Below, one piece after another: positions 1 to 6,767 of a stretch of 9,616 nt of DNA. Below the pieces are notes generated by a model. It searched no databases and had not been told where the DNA came from. It worked only from the letters and a program-made list of their open reading frames with translations. The number at the start of each line of letters is the position of its first letter. Position 1 is the stretch's first letter. The DNA is from Sediminispirochaeta sp. (GTDB lineage: Bacteria; Spirochaetota; Spirochaetia; DSM-16054; Sediminispirochaetaceae), in NCBI GenBank assembly GCA_011046055.1, contig DSBN01000073.1, positions 1 to 9,616 of the forward strand, given 5' to 3'. Both the position numbers and the translations under genes were made by a program.

Positions 1-106
1 ACTGGGAACCGAACCGGTTCTGCCGCTTCTGTTTCGTCTGTCCATCCCGATGATTCCCGGGATAGACAGTCGAAAAAGAAGCAGCAGTACCGGTTCGGTT
101 CCCAGT
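1..106. repeat. Long imperfect inverted repeat (49-nt arms)
   Basis: The outer 18 bases, ACTGGGAACCGAACCGGT at 1-18, are exactly complementary to 89-106. The inner arms 19-49 and 58-88 pair with five mismatches (44 of 49 positions paired overall) around an 8-nt loop at 50-57. It lies 24 bp downstream of the marR stop codon on the minus strand, so as RNA it would be a very stable hairpin at the 3' end of that transcript. No T-tract is visible because the window begins at its edge, so a simple intrinsic terminator is not shown. It could also be a dispersed palindromic or MITE-like repeat. The structure is certain; its role is not. Confidence 0.8.
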
Positions 107-130
107 CGTGCATCACCCACGGTGGCTTGC

Positions 131-595
131 TTACTTTGCTTCATACGACGACTCCTGTTGTTGATTGAGAATACCGGTGAGAACGGCTTCGATCTTTTTT
201 ATCGACTCTAAAAAAACGTCTATTTCCTCAGGGCTCAGCTGTTCCTTCACCTGCTGGTCCACCCTTTTGAGAATGGAAAAAAAACTCCCCCGCATTCCCT
301 CGGCTCTGTCGGTCAATTCGACGATGCTGCCTCGGCGGTCTCGGGGGTCGATGGTCTTGCGGACTAGCGACTTTTTTTCAAGAGTTGCCACCGCCCTGGC
401 GACCGCTCCCTTGTCCAGCCGGTACATCCGGCAGAGTTCGTGCTGGTGCAAGGATTTGTGGTGGAAAAGGGCGATGAGTATGTGAAATTGTCCGCTGCCG
501 AGCTCGATGCCCTGTTCTTTCAGCAGCGATGTCACCACTATACGGTGGAGGCGGTGGGCGATGCTCAGGTGGCGTCCTATTGGTTCGTGCTCCAT
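131..595 (-). CDS. MarR-family winged-helix transcriptional regulator
   Basis: A 154-residue protein of normal MarR length. MarR proteins are dimers that usually repress nearby genes and release DNA on binding small phenolic or hydrophobic ligands, or on oxidation. The winged helix is clear: helices at about 35-58, the recognition helix around 60-75 (LDKGAVARAVATLEKK), then the wing with the family signature DPRDRR at 83-88. The N-terminal helix (about 8-30) and C-terminal helices (about 100-146) form the dimer interface. Cys55 is the only cysteine; whether it senses oxidants is unknown. The gene is divergent from the aminotransferase, the usual MarR layout. The ATG has no Shine-Dalgarno, and a promoter with TTGACA and TACCAT ends 6 nt before it, suggesting a leaderless mRNA. 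A palindrome on the -35 box suggests autorepression. Family call firm; ligand unknown. Confidence 0.93.
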   Translation of the reverse strand: MEHEPIGRHLSIAHRLHRIVVTSLLKEQGIELGSGQFHILIALFHHKSLHQHELCRMYRLDKGAVARAVATLEKKSLVRKTIDPRDRRGSIVELTDRAEGMRGSFFSILKRVDQQVKEQLSPEEIDVFLESIKKIEAVLTGILNQQQESSYEAK

Positions 596-601
596 GGCAC
601 A

Positions 602-630
602 ATGGTAAGAAAAAATTGTTGACTTGTCAA
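602..630 (-). promoter_or_regulatory. marR promoter, leaderless arrangement
   Basis: On the minus strand a perfect -35 TTGACA (plus positions 625-630) is followed by a 17-bp spacer and TACCAT (602-607, 4 of 6 consensus). The -10 ends 6 nt before the marR ATG, so transcription should start at or within a base or two of the start codon. No Shine-Dalgarno lies between. Confidence 0.6.
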
Positions 631-633
631 CAA
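616..633. promoter_or_regulatory. 18-bp palindrome, candidate MarR operator
   Basis: TTGTTGACTTGTCAACAA is a perfect inverted repeat: 8-bp arms around a central TT. Size and symmetry fit a MarR dimer site, and it covers the marR -35 hexamer at 625-630, so binding would block marR transcription. The likely aminotransferase promoter begins over 50 bp further on, so control of that gene is less certain. Confidence 0.6.
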
Positions 634-686
634 AAAGTGGGGTGCCCAGCGAGATTTGCTCCGCTTTTTCATTGCTTAAACTTTTT

Positions 687-715
687 TTGCAAAAATTAAA
701 AACTTTTGATAAACT
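687..715 (+). promoter_or_regulatory. Probable aminotransferase promoter
   Basis: TTGCAA (687-692) and TAAACT (710-715) are 17 bp apart, with an extended -10 TG at 707-708. Each hexamer matches consensus at 4 of 6 positions. Predicted transcription start is near 722, leaving about 22 nt of leader including the AGGAGG ribosome site. The surrounding AT-rich tract fits a promoter. Confidence 0.45.
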
Positions 716-743
716 GAGCTCACTACCGATTCAGGAGGAAAAA

Positions 744-1925
744 ATGTTAGACGAATCCCTATTGTCCACGCGCACTTCGAGAATGGGTTCCAGTGCGATA
801 CGAGAAATATTGAAGGTCCTCGCCCGTCCGGGGATTGTATCTCTGGCCGGGGGGATGCCGGCGCCGGAGGCCTTTCCCATGGACCATGTGGAGGGGCTTT
901 TTGGAAAAGTCATCTCCAAATACGGTAGCGACGCGCTGCAGTACGGCACCACCGAGGGCTTCACCCCCTTGAAAGCCGCTCTGGCGAAGTACCTGAACGG
1001 TCGCGGTATTCAGACCAAGGCCGAGCAGATCAACATCACTACCGGCAGCCAAGGGGTCTTGGACGCGCTGGGGAAAATCTTTGTCTCCCCCGGCGACGCC
1101 ATCGCCGTGGAGGCGCCCACCTATTTGGGCGCCCTGCAGGCCTTCAACCCCTACGAACCAGAGTACGTGGAGATGGAGACCGACGAGCAGGGTTTGATCC
1201 CCGAGTCCATGGAGGAGGTGGTCCGGAAGCACCATCCCAAGCTGGTCTACCTGGTACCGACCTTTCAGAATCCCACCGGACGGACCATACCGTTGGAACG
1301 CCGCCGGCAGATCGCCGAGATCGCCGCCCGACACAACGTACTGGTCGTCGAAGACGACCCCTACGGACAGCTGCGCTACCGCGGCGATCATGTCGCGCCG
1401 ATCCAGTCTTTCGCGCCGGAGCAGGTGATCTACTGCGGTTCCTTCTCCAAGGTATTCGCGCCGGGGCTGCGGGTAGGCTACTATGTGGCTCCCGACTTTG
1501 TCCGGGAGTGGCTGATCAGGGCGAAGCAGGGGGTAGATCTGCACACCAGTTCTCTTTCTCAGGCCTTGGCCGCGGAGTTTCTCGCCGAGGGACTGATGGA
1601 GCAGCACCTGCCGAAGATTATCAAGCTCTACAAGCCGAAGCAGGAGGCGATGCTGCAGGCGCTGCGGGATTTCTTTCCCGACAGTTTCCGGTGGACCGAA
1701 CCGGAAGGGGGGATGTTCATCTGGGCGGAAGGTCCGAAAGGCTTGGATACGGTCGAGCTCTACCACCGGGCGGTGGAGAAGAAGGTCGCTTTTGTGCCGG
1801 GACGCTACTTCTACACCCGGGAGGGCGCCGGTGCCGAGACGATGCGCCTGAACTTCACCATGGCTGACGAAGAGACCCTCCGGGCCGCGGTCCAGCGACT
1901 ATCCGAGGCGATCAAAGAGACTTAG
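744..1925 (+). CDS. PLP-dependent aminotransferase, fold type I (2-aminoadipate/aromatic-like group)
   Basis: A 393-residue enzyme expected to transfer an amino group between an amino acid and a 2-oxo acid using pyridoxal phosphate, in the cytoplasm. The ATG at 744 is chosen because AGGAGG (733-738) precedes it; an upstream in-frame TTG at 624 lies inside the marR operator and is unlikely. Landmarks: the N-terminal SLAGGMPAPEAFP substrate loop (33-45), YGTTEG (67-72), the cofactor-contact GSQG (101-104), FQNPTG with Asn176, EDDPYG with Asp204 and Tyr207, the Schiff-base Lys236 in GSFSKVFAPGLRVGY, and carboxylate-binding Arg368 in MRLNF. Length and motifs match stand-alone LysN/2-aminoadipate and aromatic aminotransferases, the same fold as the C-terminal half of MocR regulators but without their DNA-binding domain. 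Substrate cannot be read from sequence. Divergent from marR. No clear terminator follows. Confidence 0.93.
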   Translation: MLDESLLSTRTSRMGSSAIREILKVLARPGIVSLAGGMPAPEAFPMDHVEGLFGKVISKYGSDALQYGTTEGFTPLKAALAKYLNGRGIQTKAEQINITTGSQGVLDALGKIFVSPGDAIAVEAPTYLGALQAFNPYEPEYVEMETDEQGLIPESMEEVVRKHHPKLVYLVPTFQNPTGRTIPLERRRQIAEIAARHNVLVVEDDPYGQLRYRGDHVAPIQSFAPEQVIYCGSFSKVFAPGLRVGYYVAPDFVREWLIRAKQGVDLHTSSLSQALAAEFLAEGLMEQHLPKIIKLYKPKQEAMLQALRDFFPDSFRWTEPEGGMFIWAEGPKGLDTVELYHRAVEKKVAFVPGRYFYTREGAGAETMRLNFTMADEETLRAAVQRLSEAIKET

Positions 1926-1963
1926 TAGAGGAACAATAGCCCGTCAAATCTATCCTATGGACT

Positions 1964-1992
1964 GTGAAAAAAGCCGAGTCTTAGGTTATAAT
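1964..1992 (+). promoter_or_regulatory. Lipoprotein promoter with consensus TATAAT, leaderless arrangement
   Basis: GTGAAA (1964-1969, 4 of 6) and a perfect TATAAT (1987-1992) are 17 bp apart. The -10 ends 7 nt before the ATG at 2000, putting the predicted transcription start on the start codon. No Shine-Dalgarno precedes that ATG. Confidence 0.6.
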
Positions 1993-1999
1993 ACACGGT

Positions 2000-3076
2000 A
2001 TGTGGTGGAAGATGGTGTTTTCACTCTTGGGTGTCATGGTACTCGCCTCCTGCGTTACAGGGCTCGGCGAGGTGGAGGTGGGGGAGGTGGAGCTCCTCCT
2101 ACGCGACAAAGAGGGCTGGGCAGTAGAGCGCCTGCTGCCGGGCGAAAGGTACGAGATGGAGATCAGAGTTTTCGATACATCGGGCGGGGAGATCTCCAAC
2201 CCGGATCACCGGGACTTCATTCTGCATAATCGCGGATCCGTCGAGATCGTCCGCCAGACTATGTTCGGTCTGGAAATAGAGACCTCCAAGGAGACCTTTC
2301 ACCCTGCCGGAGAGCCGGCTTACTCTTTTGATCTGGCCCTGGCGGGAAATCCCTATCCGGCTCAGACCTACGATTTTGATCTGGACTGGGACCGTTATAC
2401 CAGGATCGATTACAGCGGCGCCGACGGCGAGGAGGGCGAGGGGGGAAGTCCCGGCAGCTCCGCCTCGGGAGAGACGGCGGACCAGGTAGACGGCGAGTCC
2501 GGCGACCGAGGGGAGGAGGGCGAGGACGGACGGGACGGCCTCGATGTGAGCCTGCTGGTTCTCACCTACGATCATGGGGGCGAGGATCGCTTACTCTTTT
2601 TCGATGTGCAGCGCCGCGTGCTCTATCTCACCGCGAAGAAGCTCATCACCGTTGACAGCAGCGGTGGTGACGGAGGGGATGGGGGCGACGGCGGTTCCGG
2701 CGGCCGTGGGGCGGAATTCTACGACGAAGAGACCGAGGAGACGGTTCGGGGCAAGGGCGGACGTCCCGGTTCCGGCGGCGACGGTGGGGACGGAGGCGAC
2801 GGTGGGGATATCACGATCATTTCTCCGGACCACCGCCTTTTCAACTATATAGCACCCGTAGCTGAGGGTGGCCGCGGCGGAAGGGGCGGCTCGGCGGGCA
2901 AAGGTGTGGGCAGCGGCGGAGGATTTTTTCTGAGCTTTTCCCTTGACGGAAGGTCCGGAGAGGACGGAAGGAATGGGAAGGTTCTTTTCCGAACCATCGA
3001 CCGCGGTGAGCTGGAGCATTATCTGGACATGATAAACGCCGAAGGCTTTGATCCGGGACGAATCGCGGGGTATTAG
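2000..3076 (+). CDS. Gly/Asp-rich lipoprotein with GGX-repeat segments, function unknown
   Basis: A 358-residue protein. The signal peptide ends in lipobox LASC, so Cys18 should be lipidated and the protein anchored on the periplasmic or surface side. Residues 20-135 look like a beta-rich domain. Residues 139-180 are an acidic Gly/Glu/Asp linker. Residues 182-218 form a second hydrophobic module (LLVLTYDHGG to YLTAKKLITV). Three glycine-rich blocks follow: 222-236 (GGD repeats), 251-270 (GGD again) and 289-308 (GGR/GGS), separated by short beta-like stretches such as ITIISPDHRLFNYI. GGX repeats can pack as polyglycine-II helices or serve as flexible spacers; which applies here is open. An alternative start at Met5 (2012) would leave a 12-nt leader but lose Lys4 of the signal peptide. 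Function not recognised. The stop codon overlaps that of the convergent gene. Confidence 0.85.
   Translation: MWWKMVFSLLGVMVLASCVTGLGEVEVGEVELLLRDKEGWAVERLLPGERYEMEIRVFDTSGGEISNPDHRDFILHNRGSVEIVRQTMFGLEIETSKETFHPAGEPAYSFDLALAGNPYPAQTYDFDLDWDRYTRIDYSGADGEEGEGGSPGSSASGETADQVDGESGDRGEEGEDGRDGLDVSLLVLTYDHGGEDRLLFFDVQRRVLYLTAKKLITVDSSGGDGGDGGDGGSGGRGAEFYDEETEETVRGKGGRPGSGGDGGDGGDGGDITIISPDHRLFNYIAPVAEGGRGGRGGSAGKGVGSGGGFFLSFSLDGRSGEDGRNGKVLFRTIDRGELEHYLDMINAEGFDPGRIAGY
2663..2923 (+). repeat. GGX-coding repeat tracts
   Basis: Three in-frame tracts encode glycine triplet repeats: 2663-2695 (GGD repeated), 2774-2809 (GGD repeated) and 2867-2923 (GGR and GGS variants). Synonymous glycine codons vary (ggt, gga, ggg, ggc), so the repetition is held at the protein level more than at the DNA level. 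Confidence 0.75.
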
Positions 3077-4989
3077 GCGAGGTTTCGTCTGACCGCGTAG
3101 TCAAGCAGTTCCTGGTACTTTTTGTCCAGGCGATGTATTTCCAATATCTGGGCTTGTCGGGGAGGTGTCTTCCCCACGCTGTTCGTCTCCGTCTGTTCCA
3201 ATGTATCCCCCGCAACCGGAACCGCCGACGGCTCGGGCAGGAGTTGCTGCAACCTCGCTGGGTCGGCCTCGTATTTTTCAACCAAAAAATCAATCGATTT
3301 TTCGCTCAGCGGCATCCCGTGGTAGTTGACCAGCACGTGGGCCAGACGGTGAATCGGAGTCCGTACGTTTTTCTGGACCTCCCGCACCAGGGAGACCGCC
3401 ATCCCGGCCTTGGCGGTGGCGGACATGTCGAGCTCCACCGATGCGAGGTAGGGGGCGTTGGAGCTTTCGACGGCGTATTGAATTTCGAAGCGGCTTATCT
3501 GCAGGTCCTGTTCCAAGCGCATGGCGATATCTATGGCCAGCTTTTTGTAATCGTTCATATGGGGAGTCCGGTTTTCCCCAAAAGTGCCCAGCAGCTTGTG
3601 AACCTCTTTGGCGAAACGGAGTTTCTCGCTTTTAGACAGCTCTATATGTTTCTCTACAATACGAATGCCCCGGCTTTTCTCTCCGGGGGTCAGTAGGTGG
3701 AGGGGAAACTTCTTGGCCGCGTTGGACTTGATTTCCTGATACTTCGCCTCGCTCCGTCGCAGGGCGGTGTAGCGCTTCTGCATCTGGAGGTTTGCCGCCC
3801 GCAGGGAGCGGTGCAGCGCCAGGGCTGTGCTGAGCTGCAACAGCTTATCGTGCAGCTCTTTGCTGCTGTACTTTTTCCGGCGTTGAAAGGGGATGTTGCC
3901 GGTCTGTTTTTTGAGTTCCCTGTACAGTTCCTCGATGGCCTGTAGGATATTGCGGTACATCCGGTCCACGGTGCTCAATACCGGGGTGGCCGCCGGCACA
4001 ATGTCCACCGGGTTGGAGTCGACGAAGAGCTCGGCCATGGCACGCAGCTTGTTGTTCCGCAGGTAGGCCGCTTTGCGGAAGGCCAGGCGGTGGCGGTCGA
4101 GCTGCTCCGAGGCTTCGGTGAAGTTCTTCGAGCCTATATAGCGCAGGGAAAAAACCGGGATATCGCGACCGGCCAGCATCTCGTAGGCCAGGGTGAAGAT
4201 CTCCTCGGCATCGGCCAGGCTCATCATATCGAAATCGTGCTCTTCGCCGGCGCTCAATACCCGCCAGATGAACCCCTCGGTGCGGGGCCGGCCCGTCTGC
4301 CTGTCGGGAGGGCGTCCATGGAAGCGCCTCTCTATCAGATCGGCCACCGCCGGTGAGGAGGGGCTCACCTTCTCTATGAGCTTGGTGAGTCTGTCGGCAA
4401 CCGCCGAACGTTCGTCTTCGATACGGGCGTAGAGACCGTTTTTGCGGTAGATTTCGATTCTCTGCGCCGCCAAGGCCAGAGCGGGATCGTCGCTCACATC
4501 CAGTATCGCCGCTTCGATGGACTCGTTGAAGGCGTCGGGGTTTTCTAAGAGGTGCATCGCTGCCAGCAGCTTCCGGTTCTCCTGATCGTAGTAGTGGAGC
4601 GCCTCGTTTCGGGCGTAGAAGATCAGCTCCGGCAATCTGACCAGGGAGCCTCGCAGGGCGTTTTCGCCCTTTTCCAGGTCCTGGCCGCGGGTCATTTGGT
4701 AGACGAAACGGACCAGAATGGCCGCCGCACCGGCGATGATCGTGTACATGGCGAAGTAGATGAAGAGGTTCGAGGGGGCGTTGGTCCCGTAGCCTAGATG
4801 ATACCCTCCCTGCAAGGCCAGGTAGGTCACCGGACCGGCGGTCCAAGCCAGTTGGACGATCGTCCGGCCCCAGGACTCTTTGCGGGCGGCCCCAGCCACC
4901 CTTTTGAGGAAGTCTTCTCCCAGGTACTCCAGGTTGTTGGAAAATGAGGTTCTTCGGGAAAATAGTCGCAGACGTCTGATCCAAGTCAT
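3073..4989 (-). CDS. Two-TM membrane-anchored protein with large helical cytoplasmic region, function unknown
   Basis: A 638-residue protein from the ATG at 4989; an in-frame GTG at 4998 would add three residues. The N-terminus is basic (WIRRLRLFSRR). Two hydrophobic helices follow at about 43-64 and 74-97, joined by a short loop, then about 540 mostly charged helical residues predicted cytoplasmic by the positive-inside rule. Residues about 342-462 are rich in Lys, Arg, Glu and Leu and probably form long helices or coiled coil. A Pro/Thr/Gln-rich linker (about 585-612) precedes a last amphipathic helix ending near YAVRRNLA. I see no nucleotide-binding, protease, kinase or methyl-accepting motif and do not recognise the family. 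The gene has no Shine-Dalgarno. It follows MATE on the same strand after a 101-bp gap with a hairpin, so it is probably transcribed separately. Its TAA overlaps the lipoprotein stop. Confidence 0.85.
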   Translation of the reverse strand: MTWIRRLRLFSRRTSFSNNLEYLGEDFLKRVAGAARKESWGRTIVQLAWTAGPVTYLALQGGYHLGYGTNAPSNLFIYFAMYTIIAGAAAILVRFVYQMTRGQDLEKGENALRGSLVRLPELIFYARNEALHYYDQENRKLLAAMHLLENPDAFNESIEAAILDVSDDPALALAAQRIEIYRKNGLYARIEDERSAVADRLTKLIEKVSPSSPAVADLIERRFHGRPPDRQTGRPRTEGFIWRVLSAGEEHDFDMMSLADAEEIFTLAYEMLAGRDIPVFSLRYIGSKNFTEASEQLDRHRLAFRKAAYLRNNKLRAMAELFVDSNPVDIVPAATPVLSTVDRMYRNILQAIEELYRELKKQTGNIPFQRRKKYSSKELHDKLLQLSTALALHRSLRAANLQMQKRYTALRRSEAKYQEIKSNAAKKFPLHLLTPGEKSRGIRIVEKHIELSKSEKLRFAKEVHKLLGTFGENRTPHMNDYKKLAIDIAMRLEQDLQISRFEIQYAVESSNAPYLASVELDMSATAKAGMAVSLVREVQKNVRTPIHRLAHVLVNYHGMPLSEKSIDFLVEKYEADPARLQQLLPEPSAVPVAGDTLEQTETNSVGKTPPRQAQILEIHRLDKKYQELLDYAVRRNLA

Positions 4990-4996
4990 TGCATTC

Positions 4997-5025
4997 ACTT
5001 TAATATGAAATTAGCTTCAAGGCAA
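4997..5025 (-). promoter_or_regulatory. Possible promoter of the two-TM protein gene
   Basis: On the minus strand TTGCCT (plus 5020-5025) and TAAAGT (4997-5002) are 17 bp apart, each 4 of 6 to consensus. The -10 ends 7 nt before the ATG at 4989, the same geometry as the other Shine-Dalgarno-less genes here. A better -35-like TTGTCA sits at 5036-5041 without a well-placed partner. Weak on its own. Confidence 0.3.
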
Positions 5026-5044
5026 TTTTTTTGTATGACAACAA

Positions 5045-5088
5045 ATTCCGGTGGGCCATCGAGTCAGAAATGGGCCAAGACCGGGAAT
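5045..5088 (-). terminator. Imperfect stem-loop just after the MATE stop codon
   Basis: The arms 5045-5058 (ATTCCGGTGGGCCA) and 5071-5088 are largely complementary: ATTCC/GGAAT, GGT/ACC and GGCCA/TGGCC with small bulges. The structure starts 3 nt after the MATE stop. The following minus-strand sequence TTGTTGTCAT is only moderately T-rich, so termination may be partial or factor-dependent. Confidence 0.4.
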
Positions 5089-5090
5089 GA

Positions 5091-6515
5091 TCACATCCAC
5101 TTCGCCTCGGTCTTCACCTCCGGTTGGTGAACCTCCGGGAGGATATCTTCCTCCTCGATCACTCGGATCTCCGCCCACCGGCCGGAATGAAAGCGCAAGA
5201 ACACCAGCACTCCCAGAACCACCACAAACGCGATGAACAGCACCCACATCCGCAGCGGCCCCACCCCGAGGATTCTGATCAATATATAGGAGGCGATTCC
5301 CAAGAACCAGTGCATGGATACGGAGATGTACATGGTGACCTTGGTGTCTCCGGCTCCTCTCAGCGCGCCGGAGAAGACCAGCTGGGTGATGTCGGCCAGG
5401 GTGTAGATCGCCGCTAATCGCAGCATGGACTCGGCCAAAAGGACCAACGACCCATCCTCCGGTCCGAGACCGCCGGCGAAGAGGGCCACTAACGGTCCGG
5501 CGCCGAACACGAAGACGCCCATCATCACCGCTGCGTAGCTGTAGCCCACGCGAAGGGCCAAGAATGTGGCCTGCCGCGCCCCCTCGGGGTTGCCGCCCCC
5601 CATCTGCCGCCCCACCAGGGAGGTGACGGCGATTCCCAGGCCAATCATCGGAACGAAGGCGACCATGTCATAGTTGAAAGTGATGGTCACCGCGGCGGCC
5701 ACATCGGGGCCCATGGAGTGCATCAGCTGAACGAAGAGGTTGAAGCCGAAGACGTTGAGAAAGAGCTCGCTTCCCGCGGGTGTCCCGAATCTAAGAAGAC
5801 GGCGCATTAGATCGAGGCGAAGCTTCCAGCGCTTCCCGTGGGCGTACTCGATGTAGAACCCGTGGTGGAGGTAAAAAAACAGAAGAATCATGAAAATGGT
5901 CGCGCTCCCGGCGACGGTGCCTAGGGCGGCCCCCCGGATACCCAGGGCGGGAAAGCCCAGCTTTCCGAAGATCAACACGTAGTTGAAGGGGATGTTGACG
6001 AACATGCCGATAAAATTGGCCACCATGACCAGCTTGGACTGACCGATACCGAGGAAAAAACCCACCAGTGTCTGGCGGAGCAAAATGAAAACGGCGCCGA
6101 ACATCAGTATTCGGAAATAGGCGAACTCCAGTGCTACCTGTTCCGGAGAATGACCGAGCAGAAAAAAGAGTCGGTGGACCAGCGGTATGAGCGGCAGCAG
6201 CAGGGGGGTGAAGAGCAGGGAGAGGTAGATTCCTTGGGCGGTCGTCTCGATGCAGCGCTCCTTTCGATGAGCTCCGAAATACTGGGCGACCACGGCGTTG
6301 GTATAACCGACGGTCCCGGCGAAAAAAGCGGTGAAGACGAAGGTCGACAGTCCTCCGCTCATCGAAGCGGCGATGGAGAGCTTGCCGAAACGGGAGAGAA
6401 AAAGTCGATCCACAAATTGCATTATTGTTTCCGAGGCTTGGCTGGCGATCATCGGCAACGCTAAGGCGAGCAGTTCTCGAAAGCTCGGCGGTGGGATTTT
6501 TCCTTTTTTCTCCAT
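5091..6515 (-). CDS. MATE-family multidrug/metabolite efflux transporter
   Basis: A 474-residue polytopic inner-membrane protein, the usual length for MATE proteins, which export cationic or hydrophobic compounds in exchange for Na+ or H+. Visible landmarks: the TM1 region ALPMIASQASETIMQFVDRL (about 19-38) with Pro21, the AVVAQYFGAHR loop after TM2 (about 74-84), the mid-protein repeat start RLLRFGTPAGSELFLNVF, and GRQMGGGNPEGARQ, the C-lobe counterpart of the first-lobe loop. About twelve hydrophobic segments are evident. A charged, acidic cytoplasmic tail (about 440-474, with EEED and EVHQPEVKTE) is longer than in many relatives. The ATG at 6515 has no Shine-Dalgarno; a TATATT box ends 6 nt upstream. 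Substrate unknown. It is not adjacent to marR, so control by that regulator is only a possibility. Confidence 0.92.
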   Translation of the reverse strand: MEKKGKIPPPSFRELLALALPMIASQASETIMQFVDRLFLSRFGKLSIAASMSGGLSTFVFTAFFAGTVGYTNAVVAQYFGAHRKERCIETTAQGIYLSLLFTPLLLPLIPLVHRLFFLLGHSPEQVALEFAYFRILMFGAVFILLRQTLVGFFLGIGQSKLVMVANFIGMFVNIPFNYVLIFGKLGFPALGIRGAALGTVAGSATIFMILLFFYLHHGFYIEYAHGKRWKLRLDLMRRLLRFGTPAGSELFLNVFGFNLFVQLMHSMGPDVAAAVTITFNYDMVAFVPMIGLGIAVTSLVGRQMGGGNPEGARQATFLALRVGYSYAAVMMGVFVFGAGPLVALFAGGLGPEDGSLVLLAESMLRLAAIYTLADITQLVFSGALRGAGDTKVTMYISVSMHWFLGIASYILIRILGVGPLRMWVLFIAFVVVLGVLVFLRFHSGRWAEIRVIEEEDILPEVHQPEVKTEAKWM

Positions 6516-6521
6516 GGACCC

Positions 6522-6550
6522 AATATATGCGAAAGCGATATCCTTGTACA
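6522..6550 (-). promoter_or_regulatory. MATE promoter, leaderless arrangement
   Basis: On the minus strand TGTACA (plus 6545-6550, 4 of 6) and TATATT (6522-6527, 5 of 6) are 17 bp apart. The -10 ends 6 nt before the MATE ATG, with only GGGTCC between, so transcription should begin at the start codon. Confidence 0.5.
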
Positions 6551-6705
6551 GAATTTCGTCGGCTTTTGCCCGAACGGTGAGCCAGCATGTGCCGGTAGAA
6601 CAGTAAAAATTTGAATGATATGAAAAAATCAGACAAAAAAATCTCTAAGATCATGTAAAGTAGTACTATAGGACACTTAAAGATGAAAATAGTTTCGCAG
6701 AAACC

Positions 6706-6734
6706 TTGATTTTTTTCACTAAATTATTTAGTAT
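6706..6734 (+). promoter_or_regulatory. Probable promoter of the amino-acid ABC operon
   Basis: TTGATT (6706-6711) and TAGTAT (6729-6734) are 17 bp apart, each 4 of 6 to consensus. Predicted start is near 6741, ahead of the Shine-Dalgarno at 6758-6763. The rest of the 252-bp divergent spacer is AT-rich, with no riboswitch or T-box pattern that I recognise. Confidence 0.45.
6718..6732. promoter_or_regulatory. 15-bp inverted repeat in the ABC promoter spacer
   Basis: ACTAAATTATTTAGT has perfect 6-bp arms around TTA and overlaps the proposed -10 at 6729-6734. It is placed like a repressor operator, but the AT-rich context makes chance occurrence fairly likely. Confidence 0.3.
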
Positions 6735-6767
6735 TCAAATGAAAATGTATCAAACTTAGGAGGAATC

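Noticed and set aside
1..106. Integron attC site
   Set aside because: The arms lack the GTTRRRY/RYYYAAC core pair and no integrase or cassette pattern is nearby.
624..743. TTG-initiated 40-residue N-terminal extension of the aminotransferase
   Set aside because: It would begin inside the marR operator, and the ATG at 744 has an AGGAGG and starts where the family normally starts.
759..1766. 335-codon open frame antisense to the aminotransferase
   Set aside because: It mirrors a gene with a full set of catalytic motifs, has no ribosome site, and its product is low-complexity as expected from antisense of GC-rich coding DNA.
2663..2923. GGX tracts as a tandem DNA repeat or CRISPR-like array
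   Set aside because: The periodicity is codon-based with variable synonymous codons and no unique spacers between identical repeats.
3845..4984. 379-codon open frame in another frame of the two-TM protein gene
   Set aside because: Same strand, shifted frame, very rich in Arg, Gly and Pro with no domain pattern; the frame of the two-TM protein covers the whole interval and gives a sensible protein.
6611..6740. ArgR-type box ahead of the amino-acid importer
   Set aside because: Only isolated half-site-like TGAAT and ATTCA are present, more than 100 bp apart rather than as a paired box.
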